64,000 nucleotides of DNA from assembly GCF_029543155.1 (NCBI RefSeq), contig NZ_JARQXA010000006.1, forward strand, positions 124,001 to 188,000, in the 5' to 3' direction. The position numbers and the translations under genes are program-made. The notes beneath the pieces were generated by a model. It was not told the DNA's origin and made no database searches. It saw only the letters and a list, made by a program, of their open reading frames with translations. This document shows positions 34,752-44,581 of the stretch, piece after piece; the first letter of the stretch is position 1, and each line of letters opens with the position of its first letter. Source of the DNA: Sphingomonas sp. HITSZ_GF. Lineage in GTDB: Bacteria > Pseudomonadota > Alphaproteobacteria > Sphingomonadales > Sphingomonadaceae.

Positions 34752-34908
34752 ATCCTCACCCGTAGGGGGAGGGGGACCAGCGAAGCTGGTGGAGGGGGCA
34801 CGCCGCGGGCGGTGCGCTTCGGGATAGTGCGGGACGGCGCTGCGCGCCGCCCCCTCCGTCGCGCTTCGCGCGCCACCTCCCCCGCCGCTTCGCTTTGGGG
34901 GAGGATCT
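34752..34908. repeat. Palindromic intergenic repeat, family C, supplying the argF ribosome-binding site
   Basis: It begins ATCCTCACC and ends GGGGGAGGATCT. The last part is GGGGGAGGA (34897-34905), six bases before the argF ATG. It is therefore also the Shine-Dalgarno. The same terminal GGGGGAGGATT occurs at the ends of other family C copies. Confidence 0.88.
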
Positions 34909-34911
34909 AAG

Positions 34912-35832
<921 letters not shown>

Positions 35833-35862
35833 GTTGTTTTTCGGCTGACGCTCCCCATCTGG

Positions 35863-35961
35863 CCGTCATTCCCGCGAAGGCGGGAATCCATTTACACTGG
35901 CCTTGCGGCTCCATCCGAACCGTCAAAAGACAATGGATCCCCGCCTGCGCGGGGATGACGG
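35863..35961. repeat. Palindromic intergenic repeat, family B
   Basis: CCGTCATTCCCGCGAAGGCG at the left and CGCCTGCGCGGGGATGACGG at the right, with a ATCCATT/AATGGAT inner arm. It sits between argF and hslO. Confidence 0.9.
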
Positions 35962-35997
35962 GGATTTGGGGCCTGGAATGACGATTAGGAACGTGAC

Positions 35998-36924
35998 GTG
36001 AACACCACCGCCCCCACCACCGATCTCGATCGCGTGATCGGCTTCACCATTCCCGGCCGCCACACCCGGGGCCGCGTCGCGCGGCTGGGGCCGGTGCTCG
36101 ACGAGATCCTGTCGGCGCATGCCTATCCCGAGCAGATCGAGCGGCTGCTGGCCGAGGCGCTGACGCTGACGGCGCTGCTCGGCTCGACGCTCAAGCATGC
36201 CCAGGGCCAGATGACGCTCCAGGCGCAGACCCAGGGCGGCATCGTCAGCCTGATGGTGTGCGATTACAAGAATGGCGACCTGCGCGGCTATGTGCAGTTC
36301 GACGCGCTGCGGCTGTCGCAGCTCGGCAAGAACCCGTCGCTGTTCGCGCTGTTCAACAAGGGCCATCTGGCGGTGACTTTCGACCAGCCGGCTACCAATG
36401 AGCGCTACCAGGGCATCGTGCCGCTCGACACCGCGTCGCTGGCCGAGGCGGCGCAGAGCTATTTCCTCCAGTCCGAGCAGATCCCCACCGTGGTGCGGCT
36501 GGGCGCGCAGCGCGACAAGGAAAGCGGTCAGTGGATCGCTGGCGGCCTGTTCCTCCAGCATCTGCCGGAGGGCGAGGCCGGGCGCGAGCGGCTGCATGCG
36601 CGCATGGATCATCCCGATTGGGAGCATGTCGAAGCGCTCGGCATGACGATGGGCACCGACGAACTCGCGGATCCGGCGATCCCGCTCGAGGCGCTGGTCT
36701 GGCGGCTGTTCAACGAGGAGGAGGAAGTGCGCATCCTCTCCGATTCGGCGCTTGCCAATAATTGCCGCTGTGACGGGGACTATATCACCCAGGTTCTGTC
36801 CAAATTCCCCGAGGAGGAGCGCGCGGAGATGGCCGACGAGGATGGCGTGATCACCGTCGATTGCGCCTTCTGCTCGAGCAAGTTCACGATAAAGCTCACG
36901 GATTTCGTTCCGCCGGCGTTGTAA
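35998..36924 (+). CDS. hslO: Redox-regulated chaperone Hsp33
   Basis: A 308-residue holdase activated by oxidative unfolding of its zinc-binding redox switch. The four zinc cysteines are present as C-x-C (Cys256, Cys258 in NNCRCDG) and C-x-x-C (Cys289, Cys292 in DCAFCSS). The N-terminal core contains GFTIPGRHTRGRVARLGPVL and MTLQAQTQGGIVSLMVCDY. The start is a GTG at 35998 with AGGA eight bases upstream. Position after argF is usual in several alphaproteobacteria. Confidence 0.95.
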   Translation: MNTTAPTTDLDRVIGFTIPGRHTRGRVARLGPVLDEILSAHAYPEQIERLLAEALTLTALLGSTLKHAQGQMTLQAQTQGGIVSLMVCDYKNGDLRGYVQFDALRLSQLGKNPSLFALFNKGHLAVTFDQPATNERYQGIVPLDTASLAEAAQSYFLQSEQIPTVVRLGAQRDKESGQWIAGGLFLQHLPEGEAGRERLHARMDHPDWEHVEALGMTMGTDELADPAIPLEALVWRLFNEEEEVRILSDSALANNCRCDGDYITQVLSKFPEEERAEMADEDGVITVDCAFCSSKFTIKLTDFVPPAL

Positions 36925-36992
36925 TTCGCCGGGATAGCGCCATATCGGAGCAAGGGCGCGGGCCTTCGGACCCGCGACGGGAGGACGTTCGG

Positions 36993-37400
36993 ATGTTGTA
37001 CAAGCGTATCTTTTGTGCGGCACTTGCCGGCACTTCGCTGTTTCTTGTGAACGGCGTGCCGGCAGAGGCGCATCGTTCGTCCACCCAGGCGGTGCTGTCC
37101 CAGATCGAGCGCGGCCAGTGGCTGCTCAAGGAGCGGCTGGGCAGCGAGCGCAAGATCTGCTTCACCGCGCCGGTCAACTTCATCCAGATCGCGCATGGCA
37201 ACGGCCCGTGCGACCAATTCGTGATCAGCCAGGACCAGCACGCCGCCACGGTGAGCTACAGCTGCGACGGGCACGGCAAGGGACGCACCACGATCACGGT
37301 GGAGACGCCGCGGCTGGTGAAGATCGAGACCCAGGGCGTGCTCGACGGTTCGCCGTTCGAGCAGGAATATGAGGCGCGCCGCACAGGCGCCTGCAGCTGA
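36993..37400 (+). CDS. Exported DUF3617-like hypothetical protein
   Basis: A 135-residue protein with signal peptide (MLYKRIFCAALAGTSLFLVN, A-E-A cleavage region). The start ATG at 36993 has GGGAGG upstream. The mature part resembles short DUF3617-type proteins: QIERGQWLLKERLG at the front, four cysteines (KICFTAP, NGPCDQF, YSCDGHG, RTGACS) and TTITVETPRL near the end. Two disulfides are possible. Function unknown; periplasmic. Confidence 0.72.
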   Translation: MLYKRIFCAALAGTSLFLVNGVPAEAHRSSTQAVLSQIERGQWLLKERLGSERKICFTAPVNFIQIAHGNGPCDQFVISQDQHAATVSYSCDGHGKGRTTITVETPRLVKIETQGVLDGSPFEQEYEARRTGACS

Positions 37401-37497
37401 ACGGGTCTTAACCCTTATTTCACCGCTGCCGGGCTACCGTGGCACTGCTCTCTTGTGAGCACTTTCCTCTCTGGCATGGGTTTTCCCAATTCAACTA

Positions 37498-37547
37498 GGC
37501 CGCTTCGGCGGCCCATTTTGCGCCCGCGTTCCCGGGGCGCTCTTTTT
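37498..37547 (+). promoter_or_regulatory. Tandem hairpins with U-tracts upstream of queC
   Basis: Hairpin 1 is GGCCGC-TTCG-GCGGCC (37498-37513) followed by TTTT. Hairpin 2 is GCGCCC (37520-37525) with GGGCGC (37535-37540) followed by TCTTTTT. Either could terminate the upstream transcript or attenuate queC, whose ATG is 33 bases further on. Confidence 0.55.
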
Positions 37548-37580
37548 GCCTTGCAGCAAAATCCGGGGTAGGCCGCGCCG

Positions 37581-38264
37581 ATGACAGACAGCGTTGCAAT
37601 CGTACTGGTTTCCGGCGGACTCGATTCGATGGTCTCGGCCGCGCTCGCGCGCGAGGCCGGGCATCGGCTGATGGCACTCTCGATCGACTATAATCAGCGC
37701 CACCAGGTCGAGCTGGCCGCAGCGCGTCGCATCGCCGCCACGCTCGGCGCCGAGCGCCATGTCGTGATGCCGCTCGATCTGCGTGCGTTCGGCGGCTCGG
37801 CGCTTACCGACGATATCGACGTGCCCAAGACCGGGGTGGGGGAGGATATCCCGGTCACCTATGTGCCGGCGCGCAACACCATCTTCCTCAGCCTGGCGCT
37901 GGGCTGGGCCGAGGCTGCGGGCGCGCGCGACATCTATGTCGGCGTCAACGCGCTCGACTATTCGGGCTATCCCGATTGCCGCCCCGAGTTCATCGACGGG
38001 TTCGAGAAGCTCGCCGAGCTGGCGACCAAGGCCGGGGTGGAGGGCGCGCCCTTCCACATCCGCGCACCGCTCCAGTTCATGACCAAGGCCGACATCGTGC
38101 TCGAAGGCGCGCGGCTGGGGCTGGACATGGGGCTTAGCTGGTCGTGCTACGATCCGGCGCCCGGCGGAGTGCATTGCGGGCTGTGCGATAGCTGCCGCCT
38201 GCGCTCCAAGGGCTTCGACGAGGCCGGCATTCCCGATCCGACGCAGTACGCCGTCAAGCCGTAG
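37581..38264 (+). CDS. queC: 7-cyano-7-deazaguanine synthase
   Basis: A 227-residue enzyme that converts carboxydeazaguanine to preQ0 with ATP and ammonia, in the queuosine pathway. The N-type PP-loop [13 protein letters not shown] is intact. The zinc-binding cysteines are at the C-terminal end in [18 protein letters not shown], and [18 protein letters not shown] is typical. It is 10 bases upstream of queE, forming a two-gene queuosine operon. Confidence 0.95.
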   Translation: MTDSVAIVLVSGGLDSMVSAALAREAGHRLMALSIDYNQRHQVELAAARRIAATLGAERHVVMPLDLRAFGGSALTDDIDVPKTGVGEDIPVTYVPARNTIFLSLALGWAEAAGARDIYVGVNALDYSGYPDCRPEFIDGFEKLAELATKAGVEGAPFHIRAPLQFMTKADIVLEGARLGLDMGLSWSCYDPAPGGVHCGLCDSCRLRSKGFDEAGIPDPTQYAVKP

Positions 38265-38274
38265 GGACCGGGCG

Positions 38275-38907
38275 ATGACCTATAGCGTCAAGGAGATGTT
38301 CCTCACGCTTCAGGGCGAGGGGGTGAATGCCGGTGCTCGCGCCGTGTTCGTCCGCTTCGCCGGCTGCAACCTGTGGACCGGCCGCGAGCAGGACCGCGCG
38401 AGCGCGATCTGCCAGTTCTGCGACACCGAGTTCGTCGGCACCGACGGGCTCGGCGGCGGCAAGTTCGCCACGGCCGACGCGCTGGTCGATGCCGTCGAGG
38501 GGTTCTGGGGCGAGGGCGGGGAGGCGCGCTTCGTCGTGCTCACCGGCGGCGAGCCGATGCTGCAGGTCGACGATGCGCTGGTCGATGCGCTGCATGCCCG
38601 CGGTTTCCGGATAGCGATCGAGAGCAACGGCACTATCCCTGCGCATCCGGGGATAGATTGGGTGTGCATCAGCCCCAAGGCAGGCAGCGACGTCGTCCAG
38701 CGCTCGGGCGACGAGCTCAAGCTGGTCTGGCCGCAGCCGGGCACCGATGTCGAGGCGATCGAGGGCTGGGACTTCGCCAACTTCCTGATCCAGCCGATGG
38801 ACAGTGCGGAGGCGCAGGTGAATATCGAAGCCGCGATCGCCTTCGCGATGGCGCGCCCAAAATGGCGGCTGACGCTGCAGACGCACAAGATGCTGGGGCT
38901 GCGCTGA
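38275..38907 (+). CDS. queE: 7-carboxy-7-deazaguanine synthase
   Basis: A 210-residue radical SAM enzyme that makes carboxydeazaguanine, just upstream of QueC's step. The [4Fe-4S] cysteines are Cys31, Cys46 and Cys49, a C-x14-C-x2-C arrangement that marks the non-classical QueE clade with an inserted loop. LTGGEPMLQ and ESNGTI are also present. The operon queC-queE is standard. Confidence 0.95.
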   Translation: MTYSVKEMFLTLQGEGVNAGARAVFVRFAGCNLWTGREQDRASAICQFCDTEFVGTDGLGGGKFATADALVDAVEGFWGEGGEARFVVLTGGEPMLQVDDALVDALHARGFRIAIESNGTIPAHPGIDWVCISPKAGSDVVQRSGDELKLVWPQPGTDVEAIEGWDFANFLIQPMDSAEAQVNIEAAIAFAMARPKWRLTLQTHKMLGLR

Positions 38908-38911
38908 TACC

Positions 38912-38991
38912 CGTCATCCCGGCGAAAGCCGGGATCTCAGGCGATGGCGGGAATAGAGCCGCGCGATATCCCGGCTTTCGCCGGGATGACG
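38912..38991. repeat. Palindromic intergenic repeat, family A
   Basis: CGTCATCCCGGCGAAAGCCG and the inverted CGGCTTTCGCCGGGATGACG flank a loop of about 40 bases. Confidence 0.92.
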
Positions 38992-39005
38992 AAAGGGCTC
39001 TCAGC

Positions 39006-39686
39006 TCAGTCGAGCAGCAGCGGGCCGCACTTCTTCGCCTGATACGATCCCTTCTTCCAGCACTTGTCGTTGCCGAAGGGCGGGAACTTCACGCCGTACA
39101 TGCCGGTGACGATATAGCCCGACGGGCGATACTGCTCGCCCCAGGGGCCCAGGCTGGCGCGCAGTTCCTTCATGCGGTCCTGCGCCATGTCGCCGAACTT
39201 GCCCGGTTTCACGAAAACGGCGTCATGGCCGATTGCGGCGGCAGTCTGGCAGAAAGAGAGCTGGCCCTGAACAGTGGAGAAGCCCGAGTAGATGCGGGTG
39301 CCGTACTTGTCGAGTTCTAGCTGGCCCTGCTTCTTGTTCTTGTACGTTCTTGCAAAATATTTCTCGAGCGTAGCGTATGAATCCCGCAGCTCGATCGCAT
39401 GATCCTTGATCAGCGAATTATAATTGTCGACCGAAAGCAGCGTCGGCTCGAACTGGCACTGGAGCGCGGCGACGTTGAGTGCGGCGCGCAGGTTCCAGGC
39501 GAGCGCGGCGCGCAGCTCGGTGGCGGTGGCGCCGGGCAGCGCCGGGCCGGTCATGCCCGGCTCCTCGCCGGTCACGCGGCCGCTCTCCAGACGGGCGGGC
39601 TTGAGGAAGAATTGCGCCGAAGCCGGCACGGAAGCGAACAGGCCGATCCCCCCGGCCACAACAAGTGCGATACGCGATGCGAGCAT
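39006..39686 (-). CDS. Exported hypothetical protein
   Basis: A 226-residue protein from the ATG at 39686, giving signal peptide MLASRIALVVAGGIGLFASV and cleavage near ASAQ. The mature protein is helical and includes TATELRAALAWNLRAALNVA and TLEKYFARTYKNKKQG, with cysteines at LQCQFE, LSFCQT, DKCWKK and AKKCGP. I recognise no family; similar proteins in sphingomonads are uncharacterised. The basic Cys-rich tail (KCWKKGSYQAKKCGP) is noteworthy. Confidence 0.72.
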   Translation of the reverse strand: MLASRIALVVAGGIGLFASVPASAQFFLKPARLESGRVTGEEPGMTGPALPGATATELRAALAWNLRAALNVAALQCQFEPTLLSVDNYNSLIKDHAIELRDSYATLEKYFARTYKNKKQGQLELDKYGTRIYSGFSTVQGQLSFCQTAAAIGHDAVFVKPGKFGDMAQDRMKELRASLGPWGEQYRPSGYIVTGMYGVKFPPFGNDKCWKKGSYQAKKCGPLLLD

Positions 39687-39812
39687 GGTGCCCTCGAAAC
39701 TACCAGTTAACCCCGTTGGCACGGGTTACGGCGTTCCGAGTCCGCGTTGAAGCCCCTTTTTGCCGCGGAGGCGTTTCATCGCGGCATTTCATCGCAAATG
39801 GGCACAAGAAAA

Positions 39813-39838
39813 GGGCCGCCCGGTCGCCCGGACGGCCC
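39813..39838 (-). terminator. Terminator of the Thr/Asn-rich lipoprotein gene
   Basis: GGGCCG (39813-39818) with CGGCCC (39833-39838) plus an inner CCGG/CCGG stem. On the minus strand a TTTTCTT run follows. Confidence 0.7.
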
Positions 39839-39867
39839 CTTTCGTCAAACACCCTACCGGGCGCGAA

Positions 39868-40104
39868 TTACATCGCGTTGGTGGTGTTGGTCGTCACGGT
39901 GGTGGTGTTCTCGACGACGGCGCCGTTCTCGGTCGCGGCGGCGTCGATGTTGGTCACCATGGTGTCGGTGGTCACGTTCTCGGTCGGAACGACTTCGGTG
40001 GTGTTGGTCACGTTGGTCGTCTCGGTGCTGGTGCACGCCGAGGCCAGGAGGGCCGCGCCGGCGATCATCGAACCAGCAACGATCTTCGAAATGACTGCAC
40101 GCAT
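39868..40104 (-). CDS. Small Thr/Asn-rich lipoprotein
   Basis: A 78-residue protein with a lipobox (ALLASAC) after a short signal peptide. The mature part is almost wholly Thr, Asn, Val and Glu with repeated NTT/TNT-type units and no Cys or aromatic residues. It looks intrinsically disordered and could be O-glycosylated. No family recognised. Own hairpin terminator downstream supports it as a transcribed gene. Confidence 0.72.
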   Translation of the reverse strand: MRAVISKIVAGSMIAGAALLASACTSTETTNVTNTTEVVPTENVTTDTMVTNIDAAATENGAVVENTTTVTTNTTNAM

Positions 40105-40218
40105 GTAGAAAGCTCCCTAGATAATGGATTTGGATTACGGTTACGCCGCTTAATACCCAAACCGGAGTGGACATTAGACGGTTCGGGCAAACCCCTCAAG
40201 ACTCGATTTGACCTGCGC

Positions 40219-40863
40219 TCAGGAGAGAGCGTCCAAAAATGGCAAAAATGTGGCGTGGAGCGCCGAATCGAATTGCTGCGGTGTTACCGGCTTGCCCAGC
40301 GCGGCGGCGCTGGTGACCGGGAACTCGGCGATGCCGCAGGGTACGATGCCATTGAAATCATTGAGATCGGGGGAAAGGTTCACGGCAAAGCCGTGCATCG
40401 TCACCCATTGGCGGATGCGCACGCCGATCGCGCCGATCTTGGCCTCCTGGCCGGCCTGATCGATCGTCCAGATGCCGATCCGGCCCTCGGCGCGGAACGC
40501 CTCGATGCCCAGTTCGGCCAGTGCCGCGATCACCCAGCCCTCCACGGCATGGACATAGCCGCGCACGTCGCGCTTCCGGTTCCTGAGGTCGAGCATCAGA
40601 TAGCCGATGCGCTGGCCGGGGCCGTGATAGGTATAGCGCCCGCCGCGCCCGGTGCGGAACACCGGGAAGCGCGCGGCATCGACCAGTTCGCTCGCATCGG
40701 TGGCGCTGGTGCCGGCGGTATAGACCGGCGGGTGCTCGAGCAGCCAGATCCGCTCGGGGGCGGTTCCGGCGACGAGCGCGGCGTGGTGCGCCTCCATTTC
40801 GGCGAGCGCGGCGCCATATTCGATCGGCTCCGGCGCGACCCGCCATTCGATATCCTTGGTCAT
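40219..40863 (-). CDS. lipB: Octanoyltransferase LipB
   Basis: A 214-residue enzyme moving octanoyl from acyl carrier protein to lipoyl domains. The catalytic pair is seen: Cys176 in GIVPCGI and Lys142 in KIGAIGVRI. Also [20 protein letters not shown] and [11 protein letters not shown] start at ATG 40863, which gives the usual length; longer starts add unconserved residues. It is divergent from the membrane protein at 40957. Confidence 0.94.
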   Translation of the reverse strand: MTKDIEWRVAPEPIEYGAALAEMEAHHAALVAGTAPERIWLLEHPPVYTAGTSATDASELVDAARFPVFRTGRGGRYTYHGPGQRIGYLMLDLRNRKRDVRGYVHAVEGWVIAALAELGIEAFRAEGRIGIWTIDQAGQEAKIGAIGVRIRQWVTMHGFAVNLSPDLNDFNGIVPCGIAEFPVTSAAALGKPVTPQQFDSALHATFLPFLDALS

Positions 40864-40956
40864 GCGTGCGAATTGCGCATGCCAAAGCGTTTTCGCAAGC
40901 ATTGGCAACAAACTGCCGTGCGGCTAACACCGATTCAAAGGGAGGTAGCGGGTCGC

Positions 40957-41787
40957 ATGGCGAAGATGGGGACCGTCTGGGACCGGACGGCGGAGTTTCT
41001 GAGCGACAATCTGCCGGCCGTGGTGCCGGTCGCCTTGCTCGCCTTCTTTGTCCCGGCCTCGATCTCGGGCAGCTTCCAGGGCATGCGCCAGAGTGCCGGG
41101 CCCGGGCTGGTGCTCACCCTGTCGCTGGTTCAGCTTGCCTTTGCCGTGCTGTCGGTCTGGGGATCGGTGACGATCACCGCGATGGCGCTCGACATGGCCG
41201 ATGGCCGTTCGGCCGGCAGCATCGGCCGCGCCCGGCTGATCCCGGCGCTGGTGGTGGCGCTGGTGCTGTTCGCGGCGATGGTCCTGCTGGTGCTGCCGGT
41301 GCCGCTCGTCCTTCAGGCCAATGGCTATGACATGATGGCGATCGCGCGCGGCGAGAATGTCCCCAGCCAGGCGATGCTCGGCGGCATCTCGCTCTATCTG
41401 CTCGCGCTGTTGCTGCTGCTGCTGTGGATCGGCGCGCGGCTGTTCGTCACCACGCCGGTGATCGTGCGCGAGAAGCGGATGCTCTCGGCGCTGCGCCAGT
41501 CGTGGAAGCTCACCCGCGGCATGACCTGGCGGATCGTCGGCGTGATCCTGCTGTTCTGCATGGTCTCCTGGGTCTCGATCCTTGCCGCCAACATGGTGTT
41601 CGGCAGCATCTTCGCGCTGGTCGCGGGCGGTCCGGCCGACGGCATCTCGCTGGCGAGCGTGCTCACCTCGATCGTCGTCGCGGCGGTGCAGTCGGGTTTC
41701 ACGCTGCTGGTGCCGGCCTTCACCGCCAAGCTCTATCTCGCCCTCACCGCCGAGGCGGGGCTTCGCGAAGGTGTGCTCGCGGCATGA
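40957..41787 (+). CDS. Multi-span membrane protein
   Basis: A 276-residue protein with about six hydrophobic segments and few charged loops. VREKRMLSALRQSWKLTRGM is a conserved cytosolic stretch of the group also annotated as glycerophosphodiester-phosphodiesterase membrane-domain-like (YciC-type) proteins. The start is supported by GGGAGG upstream. Its stop overlaps the next gene (ATGA), and that gene encodes a similar protein, so the pair could form a heteromer. Function unknown. Confidence 0.75.
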   Translation: MAKMGTVWDRTAEFLSDNLPAVVPVALLAFFVPASISGSFQGMRQSAGPGLVLTLSLVQLAFAVLSVWGSVTITAMALDMADGRSAGSIGRARLIPALVVALVLFAAMVLLVLPVPLVLQANGYDMMAIARGENVPSQAMLGGISLYLLALLLLLLWIGARLFVTTPVIVREKRMLSALRQSWKLTRGMTWRIVGVILLFCMVSWVSILAANMVFGSIFALVAGGPADGISLASVLTSIVVAAVQSGFTLLVPAFTAKLYLALTAEAGLREGVLAA

Positions 41788-42521
41788 GCTTCACCAGCCG
41801 CGGCGTCCTTGCCGATGCCGCTACCCTGTGGCGCGCTGAGCGCGAATTGCTGCTGCCGCTCGCGGGCATGTTCTTCGTCGTGCCGATGCTCGGCGCGGTG
41901 CTGTTGCTCGCCGGGTTCGAGCTGCCGGCGACCGACGATCCCGAGAAGCTGCGCGCTGCGCTGATGGCCTTTTACGGCGATCACCTGTTGCCGATCGTGG
42001 CGATCAACCTCGCCGTGGATTTCGGCTGCTTCGCGGTGTTCAACCTCTATCTCCAGGGCGGCGGGCGCACGCTGGGCGAAGTGCTGCTGGTCACGCTCAA
42101 GCGCTTCGGCGGCTATTTCATCCTCAGCCTGCTCGCGAACACGCTGTTCTCGCTCGGCCTGTCGCTGTTCGTCGTGCCCGGCCTGTTCGTGCTGGTGCGC
42201 ACCTGGCTGGCCGGGCCGGCCTATGCCGCCCAGCCGCGCGAGGGAATCCTGGGTGCCTTCCGCGCCGGCTGGCGGCGCAGCGCCGGGCTGGGCGGGTTCG
42301 CGCTGCTCGGGCTCGGCTCGATGGTGCTGTTCGTCACGCTGGCGCTGGTGATCATCTCGGGCGGCATCCTCGGCACGCTCGCGGCGGTGACCAAGGGCGG
42401 CCAGGTGGTGGCGATCCTTTCCTACCTCGTCACTGCGCTGCTCGGCGGCGCGGCCTGGGCGGCGCTGGCGGTGATCCGCGTTGCCGCCTATCGGCTGGGC
42501 GCGCCCAGGCAGGGGATCTGA
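41784..42521 (+). CDS. Multi-span membrane protein, relative of the upstream gene
   Basis: A 245-residue protein with about six membrane segments. The layout mirrors the upstream protein: an N-terminal soluble helix, a central KRFGGYFILSLLANTLFSLG region, and REGILGAFRAGWRRSAGLGG matching the VREKRMLSALRQSW motif of its neighbour. The ATG overlaps the previous stop. Its last 34 bases run into the 3' end of the convergent GNAT gene. Confidence 0.75.
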   Translation: MSFTSRGVLADAATLWRAERELLLPLAGMFFVVPMLGAVLLLAGFELPATDDPEKLRAALMAFYGDHLLPIVAINLAVDFGCFAVFNLYLQGGGRTLGEVLLVTLKRFGGYFILSLLANTLFSLGLSLFVVPGLFVLVRTWLAGPAYAAQPREGILGAFRAGWRRSAGLGGFALLGLGSMVLFVTLALVIISGGILGTLAAVTKGGQVVAILSYLVTALLGGAAWAALAVIRVAAYRLGAPRQGI

Positions 42522-43084
42522 GGCGCCGCCTCCGCCGGCATCACGCCCGCCAGCCGCGGATCGGCGAAGGTCTCGACGCTGCGCTTGAACGGCACGAAGC
42601 CGTGCTTGCGGTAGAAGCCGAGCGCGCCCGGATGGTCGAGCGTGCAGGTGTGCACCCAGACGCGGCTGATCTCCGGCTGCCAGGCGAGCATCAGCGCATG
42701 CGCCATCAGCCAGCTGCCATGGCCCTTGCCGGTCAGTTCGGGCACCAGCCCGACGAACCCCAGTTCGCAGGTGCCCTCGACGCGGAAATCGAGCTCGAGC
42801 ATGCCGACTTCGACCCCGGCTCGATCGACCACGGCGAAGACGTGCACCTTCGGATCCTGGATGATCGAGACGAGCCGCGCCTCTTCCATCACCAGCCGCG
42901 AGAACCACATCCAGGGCTCGCCGACGCGGCGGAACAGTGTGCGGTACTTGGCCGGATCGGGCTGGGGCCAGCGCACCAGCCGCAGCGGGGAGTTGGGCAG
43001 CGGCCTGGGCCGCGGCCGCGCCAGCATCTCCAGCGCGGTCACGACCGTGGCGATCTGGTCGTTGGCGACCGGGATCAGGCCCAT
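42488..43084 (-). CDS. GNAT acetyltransferase
   Basis: A 198-residue protein with a GNAT core in the middle: VEVGMLELDFRVEGTCELGF, the acetyl-CoA loop LTGKGHGSWLMAHALMLAW and VHTCTLDHPGALGFYRKHGF. Substrate unknown. It is just downstream of hemF on the same strand and could be co-transcribed with trmL-hemF. It overlaps the convergent membrane-protein gene tail-to-tail by 34 bases. Confidence 0.88.
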   Translation of the reverse strand: MGLIPVANDQIATVVTALEMLARPRPRPLPNSPLRLVRWPQPDPAKYRTLFRRVGEPWMWFSRLVMEEARLVSIIQDPKVHVFAVVDRAGVEVGMLELDFRVEGTCELGFVGLVPELTGKGHGSWLMAHALMLAWQPEISRVWVHTCTLDHPGALGFYRKHGFVPFKRSVETFADPRLAGVMPAEAAPQIPCLGAPSR

Positions 43085-43091
43085 GGATCGC

Positions 43092-43934
43092 TCACGACCA
43101 GGCCGTAACCGGCGGCAGGCTCATCAGGATCGCGTCGATATTGCCGCCGGTCTTGAGGCCGAACAACGTCCCCCGATCATAGATCAGGTTGAACTCGGCA
43201 TAGCGCCCGCGCCATTCGAGCTGCTGCTGGCGCTCGGCTTCGGTGAAGGGCAGGCCCATGCGGCGGCGGACGATGCGCGGGAACACGTCGAGGAACGCGC
43301 GGCCGACATCCTGGGTGAAGGCGAAATTGGCGTCCCAGTCGCCTTCGAGGTGATCATAGAAGATGCCGCCAACGCCGCGATGCACCTTGCGGTGCGGGAT
43401 GTAGAAATAGTCGTCGGCCCAGCCTTTGAAGCGCGGATAATGCTGCGGATCGTGCGCGTCGCACGCCGTCTTCAGCACCGCGTGGAACTCCTCGGTATCC
43501 TCGGCATAGGGGATCGGCGGGTTCAGGTCGGCGCCGCCGCCGAACCAGCGCTTGGTGGTGGTGAGGAAGCGCGTGTTCATGTGCACTGCGGGCACGTGCG
43601 GATTGGCCATGTGCGCGACCAGGCTGATGCCCGTGGCGAAGAATTGCGGGTTCTCGCCGGCGCCGTGGATGGTCTTGGCGAAATCGCCTTCGAAGGTGCC
43701 GCCGACGGTCGAGATGTTGACGCCCGCCTTCTCGAACACCTTGCCCTTGATCACGCCGCGCGTGCCGCCGCCGCCCGGCGCGCCGGTCGCGTCGGTGCGG
43801 TCCCAGGGCAGATATTCGAACTTCGCGTCCGATCCGGCCTCGGCCTCGATCGCCTCGAATTCGGCGCAGATCGCGTTGCGCAGGCTCTCGAACCAGGCCT
43901 CGGCCTTTTTCTGCTGTTCGTCGAGCTCGATCAT
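43092..43934 (-). CDS. hemF: Oxygen-dependent coproporphyrinogen III oxidase
   Basis: A 280-residue HemF that decarboxylates coproporphyrinogen III to protoporphyrinogen IX with O2. Family motifs present are RGVIKGKVFEKAGVNIS, VHMNTRFLTT, KRWFGGGADLNPP, YFYIPHRKVHRGVGGIFYDH and RRGR-like EWRGRYAEFNLIYDRGT. The aerobic form fits an obligate aerobe. The start overlaps the trmL stop (ATGA). Confidence 0.95.
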   Translation of the reverse strand: MIELDEQQKKAEAWFESLRNAICAEFEAIEAEAGSDAKFEYLPWDRTDATGAPGGGGTRGVIKGKVFEKAGVNISTVGGTFEGDFAKTIHGAGENPQFFATGISLVAHMANPHVPAVHMNTRFLTTTKRWFGGGADLNPPIPYAEDTEEFHAVLKTACDAHDPQHYPRFKGWADDYFYIPHRKVHRGVGGIFYDHLEGDWDANFAFTQDVGRAFLDVFPRIVRRRMGLPFTEAERQQQLEWRGRYAEFNLIYDRGTLFGLKTGGNIDAILMSLPPVTAWS

Positions 43935-44380
43935 TTCGGAAATCCTTTGGTCTGGCGGAGCGCCTCGGCGAGCCCGATGCCCGCCGATACCGCCAGATTC
44001 AGGGAGCGCAATCCGGCACGCAGCGGTATGCGCACGATCAAATCCGCGCGATCATGCACGAAATCGGGCGCGCCGCGGCTTTCGGAGCCGAACAGCAAGG
44101 TGTCGCCCGGCTCGAAGCGCGCCTCGTCGAGCCGGATCGATCCCTTGGTGCTGAACAATACCACCCGGCCGGTCAGCTTTTTCGCGAAGGCGTCGAAATC
44201 GGCATGGCGCTCGACTTCGGCGATCTCGCCATAGTCCATTGCGGCGCGGCGGCGGGCCGCATCGTTCCACGCAAATCCCATCGGCTCGATCAGATCGACG
44301 GGCGCGCCGAAACAGGCGCCGAGGCGCAACACCGCGCCGACATTGCCGGCAATATCGGGCTCGAACAGGGCTAGTCGCAT
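43931..44380 (-). CDS. trmL: tRNA (cytidine(34)-2'-O)-methyltransferase
   Basis: A 149-residue SPOUT methyltransferase acting on the wobble base of certain leucine tRNAs. The knot motifs are LFEPDIAGNVGAVLRLGACF at the N-terminus, LLFGSESRGAP and IPLRAGLRSLNLAVSAGIGL at the C-terminus. Length is normal. It overlaps hemF by ATGA and is divergent from petA. Confidence 0.93.
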   Translation of the reverse strand: MRLALFEPDIAGNVGAVLRLGACFGAPVDLIEPMGFAWNDAARRRAAMDYGEIAEVERHADFDAFAKKLTGRVVLFSTKGSIRLDEARFEPGDTLLFGSESRGAPDFVHDRADLIVRIPLRAGLRSLNLAVSAGIGLAEALRQTKGFPK

Positions 44381-44581
44381 GGCGCTGCTCCTAGCCTTCT
44401 ATTCCCTTGCGTAACAAGCCGCTGAAAAAGCCTGTTGCGGAAGCGCGCAGCCGCCGTCTATCACCCCGACTGGCCTATTCGGGGAACATCGAAGGGCTGC
44501 GAGGGGGCCCTTAGCGCCCGTGTCTGCGTCACGTCCTGACCGCGCAATCGTTGCGGCAAGTTCGAAGTGCAAGGGGTAAAC

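Noticed and set aside
37401..37580. preQ1-I riboswitch before queC
   Set aside because: The hairpins do not match the C-rich loop and A-rich tail of the preQ1-I consensus. They are kept only as terminator-like hairpins.
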